From Sinorhizobium terangae (GTDB lineage: Bacteria; Pseudomonadota; Alphaproteobacteria; Rhizobiales; Rhizobiaceae), in NCBI RefSeq assembly GCF_009601505.1, contig NZ_WITC01000037.1:1-64000 (forward strand): a stretch of DNA of 64,000 nucleotides, in the 5' to 3' direction. The translations under genes were made by a program, and so were the position numbers. The notes under the pieces were generated by a model. It worked only from the letters and a program-made list of their open reading frames with translations. It was not told where the DNA came from and made no database searches. Shown here in pieces: positions 1 to 8,737 of this stretch. The first letter of the stretch is position 1. Every line of letters begins with the position of its first letter.

Positions 1-1021
1 GGATTCCCTTTTTGTTGGGATTGTGATTCAAGATCATTGCTGGTGAGGAGGCCAGCAATGATGGCGCGACCTCTTTCTCTTGATTTACGCCAGCGCGTCG
101 CCGCCGCTTTGGCCGGAGGCATGACGGTGCGGGCGGCCGCCTTGCGCTTTGGGATATCGGCGGCGACGGCGGTGCGGATCGGCCAGCTCGACCGGTCCGG
201 CCGCGGTTTGGCGCCGGCCAAGATGGGGGGCCATGTCAAACCCATGCTGCGGGGCGCGGCGGCCGATGAGGTTCACCGCCGACTGGCGGCCAAAACCGAT
301 TGGACGGTGCGGGCGCTTGCCGCCGATCTGAAGGCGGCCGGGATCGATGTCTCGCATGACACCGTTTGGCGGTTTCTGCGCCGCGAAGGCAAGACATTTA
401 AAAAAAACGCTGATCGCCAGCGAGCAGGACAGGCCGAAGGTGGCGCGCTTCCGAAGCCGCTGGAAGACCCATCAACATCGACTTGATCCGCGCCGCCTGG
501 TGTTCGTTGACGAAACCTGGGTCAAAACCAACATGACGCGCAGCCGCGGCTGGTGTCAGCGCGGCCAGCCGCTGATCGCCAGAATACCGCATGGCCATTG
601 GAAGACGCTGACCTTCCTCGCCGGGCTGCGTCACGACCGCATCGTCGCACCCTTCGTGCTCGACGGCCCGATCAACGGCATTGCCTTCACCGCCTGGGTC
701 GAGCAATGCCTGGCGCCAACCCTCAACCCCGGGGATATCGTCATCCTCGACAATCTCGGCAGCCACAAGGGCAAGCCGGCGCGCAGCGCCATCCGCGACG
801 CCGGCGCCCATCTGTTCTTCCTGCCGCCCTACAGCCCCGACCTCAATCCGATCGAGATGATGTTCGCCAAACTCAAGACCCTGCTGCGCAAGGCCGACGA
901 GCGTAGCGTCGAGGCGACATGGCGGCGCGTCGGCGAAGCTCTCAAGGCGTTCAGCCCGCACGAATGCGCCGCCTATCTCAGGCATGCAGGATACGTTTCA
1001 ACGTAGGTCTGACAGACTCTA
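1..1021 (+). mobile_element. IS630-family insertion sequence, left tip probably outside the window
   Basis: The block from the window edge to about 1021 is filled by a transposase gene of the IS630/Tc1-mariner type and short non-coding ends. The right end lies at a TA dinucleotide (1020-1021), the target that IS630 elements duplicate, directly beside the queF stop codon. No inverted repeat matching the right end can be seen at the left edge, so the outermost left bases are probably missing. Family assignment comes from the transposase; the exact ends are inferred. Confidence 0.8.
58..1006 (+). CDS. IS630-family transposase, two frames (frameshifted or slippage-expressed)
   Basis: DDE-type transposase for movement of the surrounding element. 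The first frame (start ATG 58, just after a purine-rich AGGAGG stretch) gives an N-terminal helix-turn-helix region and reads to 486. The second frame, open from 347 to 1006, carries the catalytic part: FVDETW (first Asp), VILDNLGSHK (second Asp) and YSPDLNPIEMMF (Glu). The frames meet at a run of eight A (400-407). Removing one A gives the continuous family sequence FLRREGKTFKKTLIASEQ, so the switch needs a +1 shift. It may be transcriptional slippage or ribosomal shifting at the A run, or an inactivating one-base insertion. Sequence alone cannot separate these. Confidence 0.8.
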
Positions 1022-1025
1022 GGAA

Positions 1026-1490
1026 TCACCCACGACCGCGATAGGTCGGCACACCCTGATCCGGCAGCCAGACACCCTCCGGCGGCGCGCCCGTCTGCCA
1101 GAAGACGTCGATCGGAATGCCGCCGCGCGGATACCAATAGGCGCCGATCCTCAGCCACTTCGGCGACAGGAGCGACACCAGCCTCTTGGCGATGTCGATG
1201 GTGCAATCCTCGTGGAAAGCGCCATGGTTGCGGAAGGAGTGCAGGAAGAGCTTGAGCGACTTCGACTCGACAAGCCAGCCATCCGGCACATAATCGATGA
1301 CGATATGCGCGAAATCCGGCTGCCCAGTCATCGGGCAAAGCGAGGTGAACTCCGGCGCCGTGAAACGGACGACGAAGTCCGTCCCCGTATGATTGCTCGG
1401 TACCCTTTCGAGCACCGCCTCGTCCGGGCTTTGCGGCAGGTCGACCTTTGCGCCTAGTTGTGAAAGTCCTGATACGTCCGTTTTCGTCAT
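1026..1490 (-). CDS. queF: NADPH-dependent 7-cyano-7-deazaguanine reductase QueF
   Basis: Reduces preQ0 to preQ1 in synthesis of the tRNA wobble base queuosine, in the cytoplasm. The 154-residue product is the short, single-domain QueF type. It has the catalytic Cys in [14 protein letters not shown] (about Cys52, with Asp59) and the QueF signature [15 protein letters not shown] (75-89). The start at 1490 gives MTKTDVSGL and follows AAGGAA; an upstream in-frame extension to 1694 crosses the neighbouring gene and a repeat and is rejected. The C-terminus is intact although an IS630 copy sits immediately downstream. The 5' leader contains a palindromic repeat (1539-1588). No preQ1 riboswitch could be recognised. 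Confidence 0.95.
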   Translation of the reverse strand: MTKTDVSGLSQLGAKVDLPQSPDEAVLERVPSNHTGTDFVVRFTAPEFTSLCPMTGQPDFAHIVIDYVPDGWLVESKSLKLFLHSFRNHGAFHEDCTIDIAKRLVSLLSPKWLRIGAYWYPRGGIPIDVFWQTGAPPEGVWLPDQGVPTYRGRG

Positions 1491-1538
1491 TTCCTTACTG
1501 CTCCACCAAATCCTGGCCGTGATCGATTCTAAATAGTA

Positions 1539-1588
1539 AGAGCGGGATGCGGGCGGAAAACCGCAAACGCTTTTCCTCATCCCGCTCT
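1539..1588. repeat. Palindromic intergenic repeat (RIME-like, type A) between queF and the CDF gene
   Basis: Ten-base perfect arms (AGAGCGGGAT at 1539-1548 and ATCCCGCTCT at 1579-1588) enclose a GCGG/CCGC-containing centre. A close relative lies at 46768-46816, and the same arms recur near 41370 and 55646. The left-strand gene (CDF exporter) ends inside this unit at 1577. Confidence 0.8.
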
Positions 1589-2494
1589 GGTCTTCACACG
1601 CACACCGTGTGCCTTCTCGCCTTCCGGCTCGACGTGAATGGCTATTCTCGCGCCCGGATGAACGACGCGAATCGCGTCCTCGACCCGGTCGCAAATGTCA
1701 TGGGCGTCGCCGACGGGCATCGCTTCGGGCACGACCATGTGGAAGTCCACGAAGATCGCCGGACCGGCCTGCCGTGTCTTCAAATCGTGTACGCCGAGAG
1801 AGCCGCCGGCATTTGCCGCGATTGCCTGCTTGATCGCCTCTTCCTCCTCCGCCGGCACGGCCCGGTCCATCAGCCCGTCAACCGAACGCGAGATGACCTT
1901 CCACCCCTGGAAGAGGATGTTGCCGGCGACGATCACTGCCAGCAGCGGATCGAGGATGGCGTAACCGGTGGCAATGGCAAGAAGAAGGCCGACGAGCACG
2001 CCTGCCGATGTTACGACGTCGGAAAGAATATGGTGCCCGTCGGCGCTCAACGCTGGCGACCGATGACGGGTACCGGCGCGGATCAGCACATAAGCCCAGA
2101 TCGCATTAATGACGCCGGCGGCGAAGTTGATCGCTAGACCGAGCGCCGGTGCGCTCAAGAGTTCCGGCGCCATCATCTCCGGCACCGCTTCCCATAAGAT
2201 CAGAAGCGCTGCCACGACAATCAGCACGCCTTCGATGACGGCGGAAAAATACTCCGCCTTGTGATGTCCGAACGGGTGGGTCGCATCCGCCGGTTTCGCG
2301 GCATAGCCAATCATCACATAGGCCATTACTGCGGCAATCACATTCACGATGGATTCCAGCCCGTCGGAAAGCAGCGCAACCGAACCGGTCACCCACCAGG
2401 CGAGCATCTTCAGCCCCATGACACCGACAGAAAGCGGCATGCCCCAAAAGGCCAGCCTCAGGATCGTTCTGCTATCGGAAGCGGTCATCTTCAT
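1577..2494 (-). CDS. Cation diffusion facilitator (CDF) family metal efflux protein
   Basis: Inner-membrane proton-coupled exporter of a divalent metal. The 305 residues fit the CDF layout: six hydrophobic segments in residues about 15-205, then a soluble C-terminal domain (about 210-295). Metal-site signatures are LLSDGLES in TM2 (Asp44), [11 protein letters not shown] in the loop (73-83) and [11 protein letters not shown] in TM5 (His155 and Asp159). The substrate (Zn, Fe or Mn) cannot be read from sequence. The last codons (Arg-Ala-Gly-stop) lie in the palindromic repeat at 1539-1588. The gene follows trpE(G) on the same strand but is separated by a good terminator, so it is probably transcribed separately. 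Confidence 0.88.
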   Translation of the reverse strand: MKMTASDSRTILRLAFWGMPLSVGVMGLKMLAWWVTGSVALLSDGLESIVNVIAAVMAYVMIGYAAKPADATHPFGHHKAEYFSAVIEGVLIVVAALLILWEAVPEMMAPELLSAPALGLAINFAAGVINAIWAYVLIRAGTRHRSPALSADGHHILSDVVTSAGVLVGLLLAIATGYAILDPLLAVIVAGNILFQGWKVISRSVDGLMDRAVPAEEEEAIKQAIAANAGGSLGVHDLKTRQAGPAIFVDFHMVVPEAMPVGDAHDICDRVEDAIRVVHPGARIAIHVEPEGEKAHGVRVKTRAG

Positions 2495-2540
2495 TCCTCG
2501 TGCAGATGCAAACGAGTTGCAAATGCAAGCCTATTCAAAC

Positions 2541-2576
2541 GCAAAACCGCCCGCGCGAATTTTCGCGCAGGCGGGT
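2541..2576 (-). terminator. Intrinsic terminator of trpE(G)
   Basis: On the minus strand a GC-rich hairpin (seven pairs GCGCGAA/TTCGCGC plus five outer pairs after one mismatch) is followed by TTTTGCGTTT. It starts about 80 bases after the trpE(G) stop and before the CDF gene. Confidence 0.75.
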
Positions 2577-2657
2577 TCGAAACACCATATGGGTGATTAC
2601 GCACGGCTTGTCAAAGGGCCGTGTGGCGCAGCCTTGCCCGCCGCAATTCGTGTGCCG

Positions 2658-4847
2658 TCAGGCGGCCTTGGTTTTCGCCCGTTTGGCGAGATGCGCGACC
2701 ACGTTCTCGATCATCCGCATGCCGGCGTCGCCGCCGAGCGTCATGATCGATTCCGGATGGAACTGCACCGCCGCCACCGGCTCTTTCATGTGCTCGATGC
2801 CCATGATCGTGCCGTCTTCGCTCTCTGCCGTGATCATGAACTCGCGCGGTAGACTGGAGGGATCGGCAAAGATCGAATGGTAGCGCCCGACCGTCACCTC
2901 TTTGCCTAGACCGGAGAAAACGAGGCCGGGTTCCAGCACGCGGATGCGCGACGGCTTGCCATGCATCGGAATTGCCAATTGTCGCAAGTCGCCGCCATAG
3001 GCCTCGGCGAGCGCCTGAAGGCCGAGGCAGACCCCGAAGATCGGCAGTTCGCGCGCCCTCGCCTTCTTGATCGTCGCCTTGCAGTCGAAATCCTTTGGAG
3101 TGCCGGGTCCGGGCGAAAGCACGACAAGGTCCGGTTTGACGCGGTCGAAAATCTTCTCGGCAACCGGCGTGCGGACGGTGGTAACGTTCGCGCCCGTTTG
3201 CCGGAAGTAGTTAGCCAACGTGTGGACGAAGCTGTCCTCGTGGTCGACGAGCAGGATATTGACGCCCGCGCCGACCGGCGCAACGTCGCGCCCGGCCTTG
3301 GCGCTGTTGGCGGATTTGGCGTCGCGGATGGCTGCAATCATGGCGGATGCCTTCAGTTCGGTTTCGGCTTCTTCTTCTTCCGGATTGGAATCATAGAGGA
3401 GCGTCGCGCCCGCTCTAACCTCGGCGATCCCGTCCTTGATGCGGATGGTGCGCAAGGTCAGGCCGGTGTTCATGTCGCCATTGAAGCCGACCATGCCGAT
3501 CGCGCCACCATACCATGCACGCGGGCTCTTCTCATGGTTCTCGATGAAGCGCATGGCCCAAAGCTTCGGCGCGCCGGTGACGGTCACCGCCCAGGCGTGG
3601 CTCAGGAAGCCGTCGAAGGCATCCATGTCATCGCGAAGCCGCCCCTCGATGTGGTCGACTGTATGGATCAGCCGCGAATACATCTCGATCTGGCGACGGC
3701 CGATGACCTTCACCGAACCAGGAACGCAGACGCGGCTTTTATCGTTGCGGTCGACGTCCGAGCACATGGTGAGCTCGGATTCGTCCTTCTTCGAATTCAG
3801 GAGCTTCAGGATCTGCTCGCTATCGGCGATCGGGTCGTCGCCCCGCTTGATCGTGCCGGAAATCGGGCAGGTCTCGATGCGGCGGCCTGAGACCCGGACG
3901 AACATCTCCGGCGATGCGCCAACGAGATATTCCTGGTTTCCGAGATTGATGAAGAAGGAATAGGGCGACGGGTTGATCGCCTTCAGCCGGTTGGAAATCT
4001 CCGAAGGGCGGCTCTCGCAGCGTTCGTAGAATTTCTGCCCTGGCACGACCTCGAAGAGGTCGCCGCGACGGAAGCTTTCCTTTGCCTTGACCACGAGTTC
4101 GGCATATTCGCCCGGGCGATGATCGCCATGCGGCGGAATGCCGTCGACAGAGCGGAACGGCTCCGGTGCGATGTCCGCCGCCTTGCCCTCGGTCGAAAGA
4201 CCGCCCTTGGCAAAATCATAGCGGTCGACCCAGGCCTTCGCCGCATAGTGGTCGACGACGAGGATCTCATCCGGCAGGAAGAGGACCATGTCGCGCTGGT
4301 CGTCGGGCCGCTGCAATTTGAGGTCGATTGCGTCGAACTGGAAGGCAAGGTCGTAGCCGAACGCGCCATAGAAACCGAGATTGGAATCTTCGGGCGAATG
4401 GAAGAGGTTCGTCACGGCGCGAAGCACGGTGAAGACCGTCGGCATCTTCGAGCGCTCTTCCTCGGTAAACACGCGATCCGGCTGGTTGATGGTGAGATCG
4501 AGACGACGGGCCTCCGATTTGCCGAGCGTGATGTCAGCAACGGATTTCAGGTACTCGCCGATCAGCGCCAGCAACACCTCGCCGCGCTCGTTATAGGCTT
4601 CGATCCAGAGCGAGCGACCGAAGGAAGAGATGGCGAGCGGCGGGTCGACGACGGCGGTGTCCCAGCGGGTGTAGCGGCCGGGATATTCGTAGTTCGAGGA
4701 GAAGACCGCGCCGCGCCGCTCGTCGAGCTTGTCGACACAGGACGAGATCGCGTCCGTGTAGGATGCATCGCGCCGCCTGCGCGTGACGACGATGCCGCCT
4801 TCGGTTGTGTAGCTCTCCGCGCCGTCTTCCAGAATTACCGTTGCCAT
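2658..4847 (-). CDS. trpE(G): Fused anthranilate synthase, TrpE and TrpG domains
   Basis: Converts chorismate and glutamine to anthranilate, the first step of tryptophan synthesis. The 729-residue product is the fused form typical of rhizobia: a chorismate-binding TrpE part (about 1-520, with [21 protein letters not shown] and PISGTIKRG) joined to a glutamine amidotransferase (about 530-729). The latter has [20 protein letters not shown] (nucleophile near Cys607) and the catalytic His/Glu in AVQFHPESI (near 697/699). The start at 4847 (MATVILEDG) is preferred over the longer open frame from 4880, which would run into the attenuator. Expression is controlled by the Trp-codon leader and terminator just upstream. 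Confidence 0.97.
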   Translation of the reverse strand: MATVILEDGAESYTTEGGIVVTRRRRDASYTDAISSCVDKLDERRGAVFSSNYEYPGRYTRWDTAVVDPPLAISSFGRSLWIEAYNERGEVLLALIGEYLKSVADITLGKSEARRLDLTINQPDRVFTEEERSKMPTVFTVLRAVTNLFHSPEDSNLGFYGAFGYDLAFQFDAIDLKLQRPDDQRDMVLFLPDEILVVDHYAAKAWVDRYDFAKGGLSTEGKAADIAPEPFRSVDGIPPHGDHRPGEYAELVVKAKESFRRGDLFEVVPGQKFYERCESRPSEISNRLKAINPSPYSFFINLGNQEYLVGASPEMFVRVSGRRIETCPISGTIKRGDDPIADSEQILKLLNSKKDESELTMCSDVDRNDKSRVCVPGSVKVIGRRQIEMYSRLIHTVDHIEGRLRDDMDAFDGFLSHAWAVTVTGAPKLWAMRFIENHEKSPRAWYGGAIGMVGFNGDMNTGLTLRTIRIKDGIAEVRAGATLLYDSNPEEEEAETELKASAMIAAIRDAKSANSAKAGRDVAPVGAGVNILLVDHEDSFVHTLANYFRQTGANVTTVRTPVAEKIFDRVKPDLVVLSPGPGTPKDFDCKATIKKARARELPIFGVCLGLQALAEAYGGDLRQLAIPMHGKPSRIRVLEPGLVFSGLGKEVTVGRYHSIFADPSSLPREFMITAESEDGTIMGIEHMKEPVAAVQFHPESIMTLGGDAGMRMIENVVAHLAKRAKTKAA

Positions 4848-4895
4848 TCGCCTCGCTCCGTAAAAGCCCGGTCTTTCCACACGGCTTTGAATACG

Positions 4896-4926
4896 AAAAA
4901 GCCGCCTCGAAATCTCCGGGCGGCTT
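4896..4926 (-). terminator. trp attenuator terminator
   Basis: Minus-strand stem AAGCCGCC/GGCGGCTT (arms 4919-4926 and 4899-4906) followed by a T run. It lies between the leader peptide gene (4962-5006) and the trpE(G) start, the position expected for transcription attenuation by ribosome stalling at Trp codons. Confidence 0.88.
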
Positions 4927-4961
4927 CATGTCTCAATCACGCATGACTGGTCAAGGCCGCC

Positions 4962-5006
4962 TCAGCGAGCCCACCACCAGATCGAAATGTTGCGTGCGTT
5001 CATCAT
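4962..5006 (-). CDS. trpL: trp leader peptide TrpL (attenuation; three consecutive Trp codons)
   Basis: A 14-codon frame reads MMNARNISIWWWAR and stops with TGA. It closely resembles the Sinorhizobium meliloti leader peptide, which also ends ISIWWWAR. When Trp-tRNA is scarce, stalling at the three TGG codons should favour the antiterminator and trpE(G) transcription. When Trp is plentiful the terminator at 4896-4926 releases a short leader RNA. In S. meliloti both that RNA (rnTrpL) and the peptide (peTrpL) also act in trans; whether that holds here is inference. The second ATG (5003) is an alternative start giving 13 residues. Confidence 0.92.
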   Translation of the reverse strand: MMNARNISIWWWAR

Positions 5007-5071
5007 GGGCGAAAGTGTTAGCGCGGCTTGCGGATGCGTGCAAGCGGGAAAAACGGGATCGACGGAGTTGA

Positions 5072-5099
5072 AATGGGCGGCTACCGAGAGCCGCCCATT
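5072..5099 (-). terminator. Intrinsic terminator downstream of shmR
   Basis: Perfect 11-base arms (AATGGGCGGCT at 5072-5082, AGCCGCCCATT at 5089-5099) with a six-base loop, 25 bases after the shmR stop. The T tract on the minus strand is short, so strength is uncertain. Confidence 0.65.
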
Positions 5100-5123
5100 C
5101 GATCGATCGGATGCGTCGGGCCG

Positions 5124-7328
5124 CTAGAAGCGTTGCGTCAGCGAGATCTTGAAGGTGCGGCCCGGCTCCGAATAGAAATCCGCCGGCTGCGTGAACGTAT
5201 TTTGGGTGTTGATCGCATCCCAATAGGTCTTGTCGAAGACGTTGTAGACGCCGGCATTCACCCGCAGGCCCGGCAACTCAGCCGGCTCCCACCAGCCGGT
5301 GAGATCGACGATGCCATAACCCGGCGCCTTGAAGCTGTTGGTCGACTTGTCCGAAACGGCCATCGCAGCCGTAAGGATCACGTCGGTTCCCCAGGTTTCG
5401 GTGGCATAGCCTACACCGAGGACTCCCTTCAACGGGGCCACAGAGCCCAGCACTTCGTCCGTATCGAGATCCCGGCCATAGGCATAGGCAAGTGCAGTGC
5501 GCACGTGGAAGCCATTGGCGAAGACCTTGTGGCCGGACACCTCGATCCCGTGGATGGAGACGTTCGCGCGGTTTATAGCCTCGGTAATGCCGAGCGGATA
5601 GGTTCCGGTCGGATCGAAGCTCTAGCGCTCGTCGATGAAGTTCCGGTACCTGTTGTAGAAGGCACTTACGCGCCCACCGAATTCCTCGTCACCGAAATTG
5701 GCTCCGACCTCAAAACCGTGGCTCGTTTCCGGCTTCAGGTCGGGATTGCCGATCTGCAGGTAGCTGCCCGGTGCACCGTAGTTGAGATAGAGTTCCTCGG
5801 CTGTCGGCGGCCGGAAAGCCATCGCCCACTGCGCGAAAAGCTCGACCTGTTCCGCCGCCTGATAGGTCGCAAGCAGCTTCGGCGACAGCGCCTGGTCGCT
5901 CTGACCGGGCGGCACCCCGTCATAGTTGGGATTGCGCATATAGGCAGCGGTATTCTGGGGCGAATAATCGTACCAGTCGAAGCGGAGCCCCGGCGTCAGC
6001 GCGAAGGGACCATCACCGATCGAGATGCGATCCTGCAGGTAAATACCTACTTTCTTGCTGTCGACGTCCGGGCTGTCGGACTGATTGGTATGCAGGAAGT
6101 TGCAGGAAGGGCTGGGCGCCGTGTCGCAGCTATCCTCACCTGAAGAGTACTGGTGTAGCTTGCCGATGGCAAAATCGCCGCCGAGCGTGACCTGATGCAG
6201 CAGGAGACCGGTGTCGAAGAACCTGTCGACGTAACCGGTGGCGCCGAAGCTCTCGTCCTCCGCCTCGTTGAGCCGCGAATACTCGCCGATCACCGAGGTG
6301 CTGCGAAAAGCATCAACACCATTTTCGCGGAGCAGGCGTTGCCAGTAAATGGTGGCCGAGGCGCTGTCGAACCAGCCGTTATCGTCGGTGGCCTCGAATT
6401 CATAGTCGAGCGACAGGCGCTCACGCCGGGTATTGTCGAGCTTGTCGTAGTTGCCCGGCCGATAGTTGCCGAGGAGACTCTGCCCGGACATGAAATCGAT
6501 GTCCTTGTCGCGATCGAAGCGTTCCGCCGTCAGCCCGAACGTGTGGCCGCTGTCGGTATATTGCCGCACCTTGAACAGGAGGTTGTTCTGGTCGTAGTCG
6601 GCCGGATCCGCCTCGGTGCGCGTCGTCGAATAGCCACCGACATCACCGTTGCTTTGCCGTTCGTGCCCCCTCTTGTAGCCACCCTGGAACAGAACGGCCG
6701 TATTGTCGTAGCGCGCGGCAACGGCGGCCGATCCGCCGAGGCTCTCATCGTCACCGTCATAGGCGAACTTGAAGATTCCGCCCCAGGTCCTTCCCTCGCC
6801 GATCAGGTCTTCCGGCTCCAGCGTGCGCAGGACGACGGCGCCGCCGAGCGCACCACCGCCGGCGCGGCTCGAATCGGCGCCACGTACGACATCGATCGTC
6901 GAGAGCGTGGCAAAATCGAAGCTGTCGATACCGCCATCTGCTTCGGGCGCACCGTCATCAATGAAGGGGATCGGGATGCCATCAATCGTCGTCAGCACCC
7001 GTGGCCCTTCCAGACCGCGGATATTGACGCTGCCGTTTGTGCGGTTGAAGTTCACGCCGGGCTCAAGACTTCTGCCCAGATCTTCGAAACTCGATATCTG
7101 GTTGTTGTCGAGTTGTTCTTCGGTGACCCGCTCGGCAAGCGGCGTATCCGCCACACCTTCCTTCTCGCCGTTCGTGACGACCAATTTCTTCAGTGCCGTT
7201 ACGCGCCCCTGCTTTTCAGCGGCAGTCGCCGCCTTGTCAGCGGGTTGCGCGTGCGAAAACGTTGTTCCGGCCAGGGTGACGAATGCCGTGCATGCAAAAA
7301 GACCCAGGCGATGATGCCGGTTGAGCAT
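5124..7328 (-). pseudogene. shmR: TonB-dependent haem receptor ShmR, interrupted by an in-frame amber codon
   Basis: Outer-membrane receptor for haem, similar to ShmR/HmuR of rhizobia. It has a signal peptide (MLNRHHRLGLFACTAFVTLA and on to about 27), a plug domain (SFEDLGRSLEPGVNFN, SVNIRGLEGPRVLTTIDGIP) and a beta-barrel ending in the aromatic outer-membrane signature ISLTQRF. Full length would be 734 codons. A TAG at 5622-5624 ends the first part after YRNFIDER. The frame then continues without any shift as SFDPTGTYPLGITEAINR to the natural end at 5124. Without readthrough the protein loses its last barrel strands and should not assemble. A sequencing error, recent mutation or suppression are all possible. 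Upstream lies a TGA-N9-TCA iron box. Confidence 0.85.
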
Positions 7329-7442
7329 GGACCAGTCCTTTGAGATGTTGGCCGGGCTTGCTGTTGAGCGGCAAACTCAAGGGGCTGGCTGGGCGAGGTT
7401 TAATTGCGAGCGACGTGTGAGCCGCGTCGCCTCATTTACGCC

Positions 7443-7470
7443 ACATAAAAAACATGAGTGAAATTGTCAA
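7443..7470 (-). promoter_or_regulatory. Candidate shmR promoter with iron-responsive operator (RirA-type)
   Basis: On the minus strand TTGACA (7465-7470), a 16-base spacer and TTATGT (7443-7448) form a good sigma-70-like promoter. Within it TGA-N9-TCA (7455-7469, palindromic outer triplets) matches the iron-responsive operator used by RirA in rhizobia. It lies about 130 bases before the shmR start. The motif is short, so the assignment rests on its position at an iron-uptake gene. Confidence 0.65.
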
Positions 7471-7604
7471 TATAAATCCAGGGGTGCGGGCGCCCCCCCG
7501 GATTCACGCTCCAAACCGACCTCGTCCTCAGTTTCAGCACATTTTGAAACAGGATCTGCTCTCATGCGTTTTGGCTTTGGCCGCAACGGATGGGAAGGAC
7601 CTGC

Positions 7605-8438
7605 ATGCGCCACTCCGCCGGAATGATCCTGTTGTCCGTTTCGATTCTTTCGGGCGCAAGCCTTCCCACGAAGGGTCCGGTGCCGGTCCCGAAACCAGCT
7701 GTCCCCGGCGAGCAAGCAACGCCAACCCCGGAGCTGAAACCTGGCGTGCCACCCAAGGGCGCCGAGATCAATAGAAAGACAGGTGCTCAGCCGCGCGTAG
7801 AAGAGAAAGAAGCAGCTCCCGGAGACAAGACAAAGGACGACAGCATTGAGGAGGTATTCCTGCCGGTGAAAGAGGAGCCTGCCGAAGAGCACGCCTCCTG
7901 CCTTGCCGATCTCAAGGCGCTCGGCGGCACATTCACTGACACCAAGCGCATCGACGATGGCAAAGGCTGCGGCATCGACAAACCGGTTCGCGTGACGGCG
8001 ATCTTGCCGGGCGTCGCCCTGAAGCCGGAAGGGACTATGCGCTGCGCGACGGCACTGGCGCTTGCCCGTTGGACCAAGGAATCGGCGGTCCCCGCAGCCG
8101 CGGCCGCGTTCGGACCGGACACCCGGATCGCGACGGTGAACCAGGCATCGACCTACGTCTGCCGCCTGCGCAACAACGCAACGGCCGGCAAGATATCGGA
8201 GCATGCCCATGGCAACGCTGTCGACATCGCCTCGTTCACATTGGGCAACGGCAGGACGATCGCCATCCAGCCGCGCGACGAGGATGGCACGCTGGACGGC
8301 GCGTTTCAGCGCGCGGTCACGGCATCGGGCTGCCTCTATTTCACAACCGTCCTCGATCCGGGCAGCGACGCCGCCCATGAGATGCACCTGCATCTCGACA
8401 TCATCGAACGCAAGAACGGCTATCGCTACTGTCGATAG
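7605..8438 (+). CDS. Extensin-like C-terminal domain protein, secreted
   Basis: Product of 277 residues with an N-terminal signal-like segment (MRHSAGMILLSVSILSGASL). A Pro/Lys-rich linker (about 22-75) leads into a C-terminal domain of the Extensin-like_C (DUF882-like) class. Visible features include ISEHAHGNAVDIASF (His and Asp as in metal-dependent peptidase-like folds), the late EMHLHLDI and Cys residues consistent with disulphides. Function in bacteria is not established; a cell-wall role is often suggested. The start at 7605 (MRHSAG) is preferred over 7590 because it gives a cleaner signal peptide. It is divergent from shmR. Confidence 0.75.
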   Translation: MRHSAGMILLSVSILSGASLPTKGPVPVPKPAVPGEQATPTPELKPGVPPKGAEINRKTGAQPRVEEKEAAPGDKTKDDSIEEVFLPVKEEPAEEHASCLADLKALGGTFTDTKRIDDGKGCGIDKPVRVTAILPGVALKPEGTMRCATALALARWTKESAVPAAAAAFGPDTRIATVNQASTYVCRLRNNATAGKISEHAHGNAVDIASFTLGNGRTIAIQPRDEDGTLDGAFQRAVTASGCLYFTTVLDPGSDAAHEMHLHLDIIERKNGYRYCR

Positions 8439-8737
8439 GCGGTCGTCAAGTTCCTGTCGGAGCAGGTTGGCGCCTTCTCGTCTGCAGGCACGACGAACTT
8501 GCCCAGGGAGACAAGTCGTTACCGTGGTACCTGCCGCCTACTGCAAATCAAAGTGCTACAGCGACCTTTGCGCGTCCGATTGGACGCGCGGCGCTGTAGG
8601 TATCCATGCTGCGCGGTGACGCGGCTCACCGACCATGGGACGCAAGATAGCGGCGAGGCGATTGAAATCACCGCGGGCGAGCACGATCTATTGCGCATCA
8701 TTTTTCGCCCGCCATCGACCTGACCGAGGAACAATCC
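8439..8737. repeat. Intergenic region with a type B RIME-like repeat (core 8556-8599)
   Basis: The core reads CTACAGCG at 8556-8563 to CGCTGTAG at 8592-8599, with an inner GCGCGTCC/GGACGCGC pair. The same unit recurs at 29994, 49528 and 55691 and, in variant form, at 18696, 20013 and 41430. Nothing else was recognised in this 299-base gap. Confidence 0.75.

Noticed and set aside
1491-1694. N-terminal extension of queF by 68 codons
   Set aside because: It crosses the palindromic repeat and overlaps the CDF gene; QueF homologues start at MTKTD-like positions and 1490 has its own ribosome site.
2570-2610. GGTTCGAA stretch as a tRNA T-arm
   Set aside because: It is part of the trpE(G) terminator arm and flank; no acceptor or anticodon stem can be drawn around it.
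2906-4369. Several long open frames on both strands within trpE(G)
   Set aside because: They are shadows of the high-GC coding frame, with Arg/Ser/Ala-rich translations and no motifs.
5028-7343. Long plus-strand frames (371 and 382 codons) opposite shmR
   Set aside because: Antisense shadows of a GC-rich gene; the minus strand encodes a clear TonB receptor.
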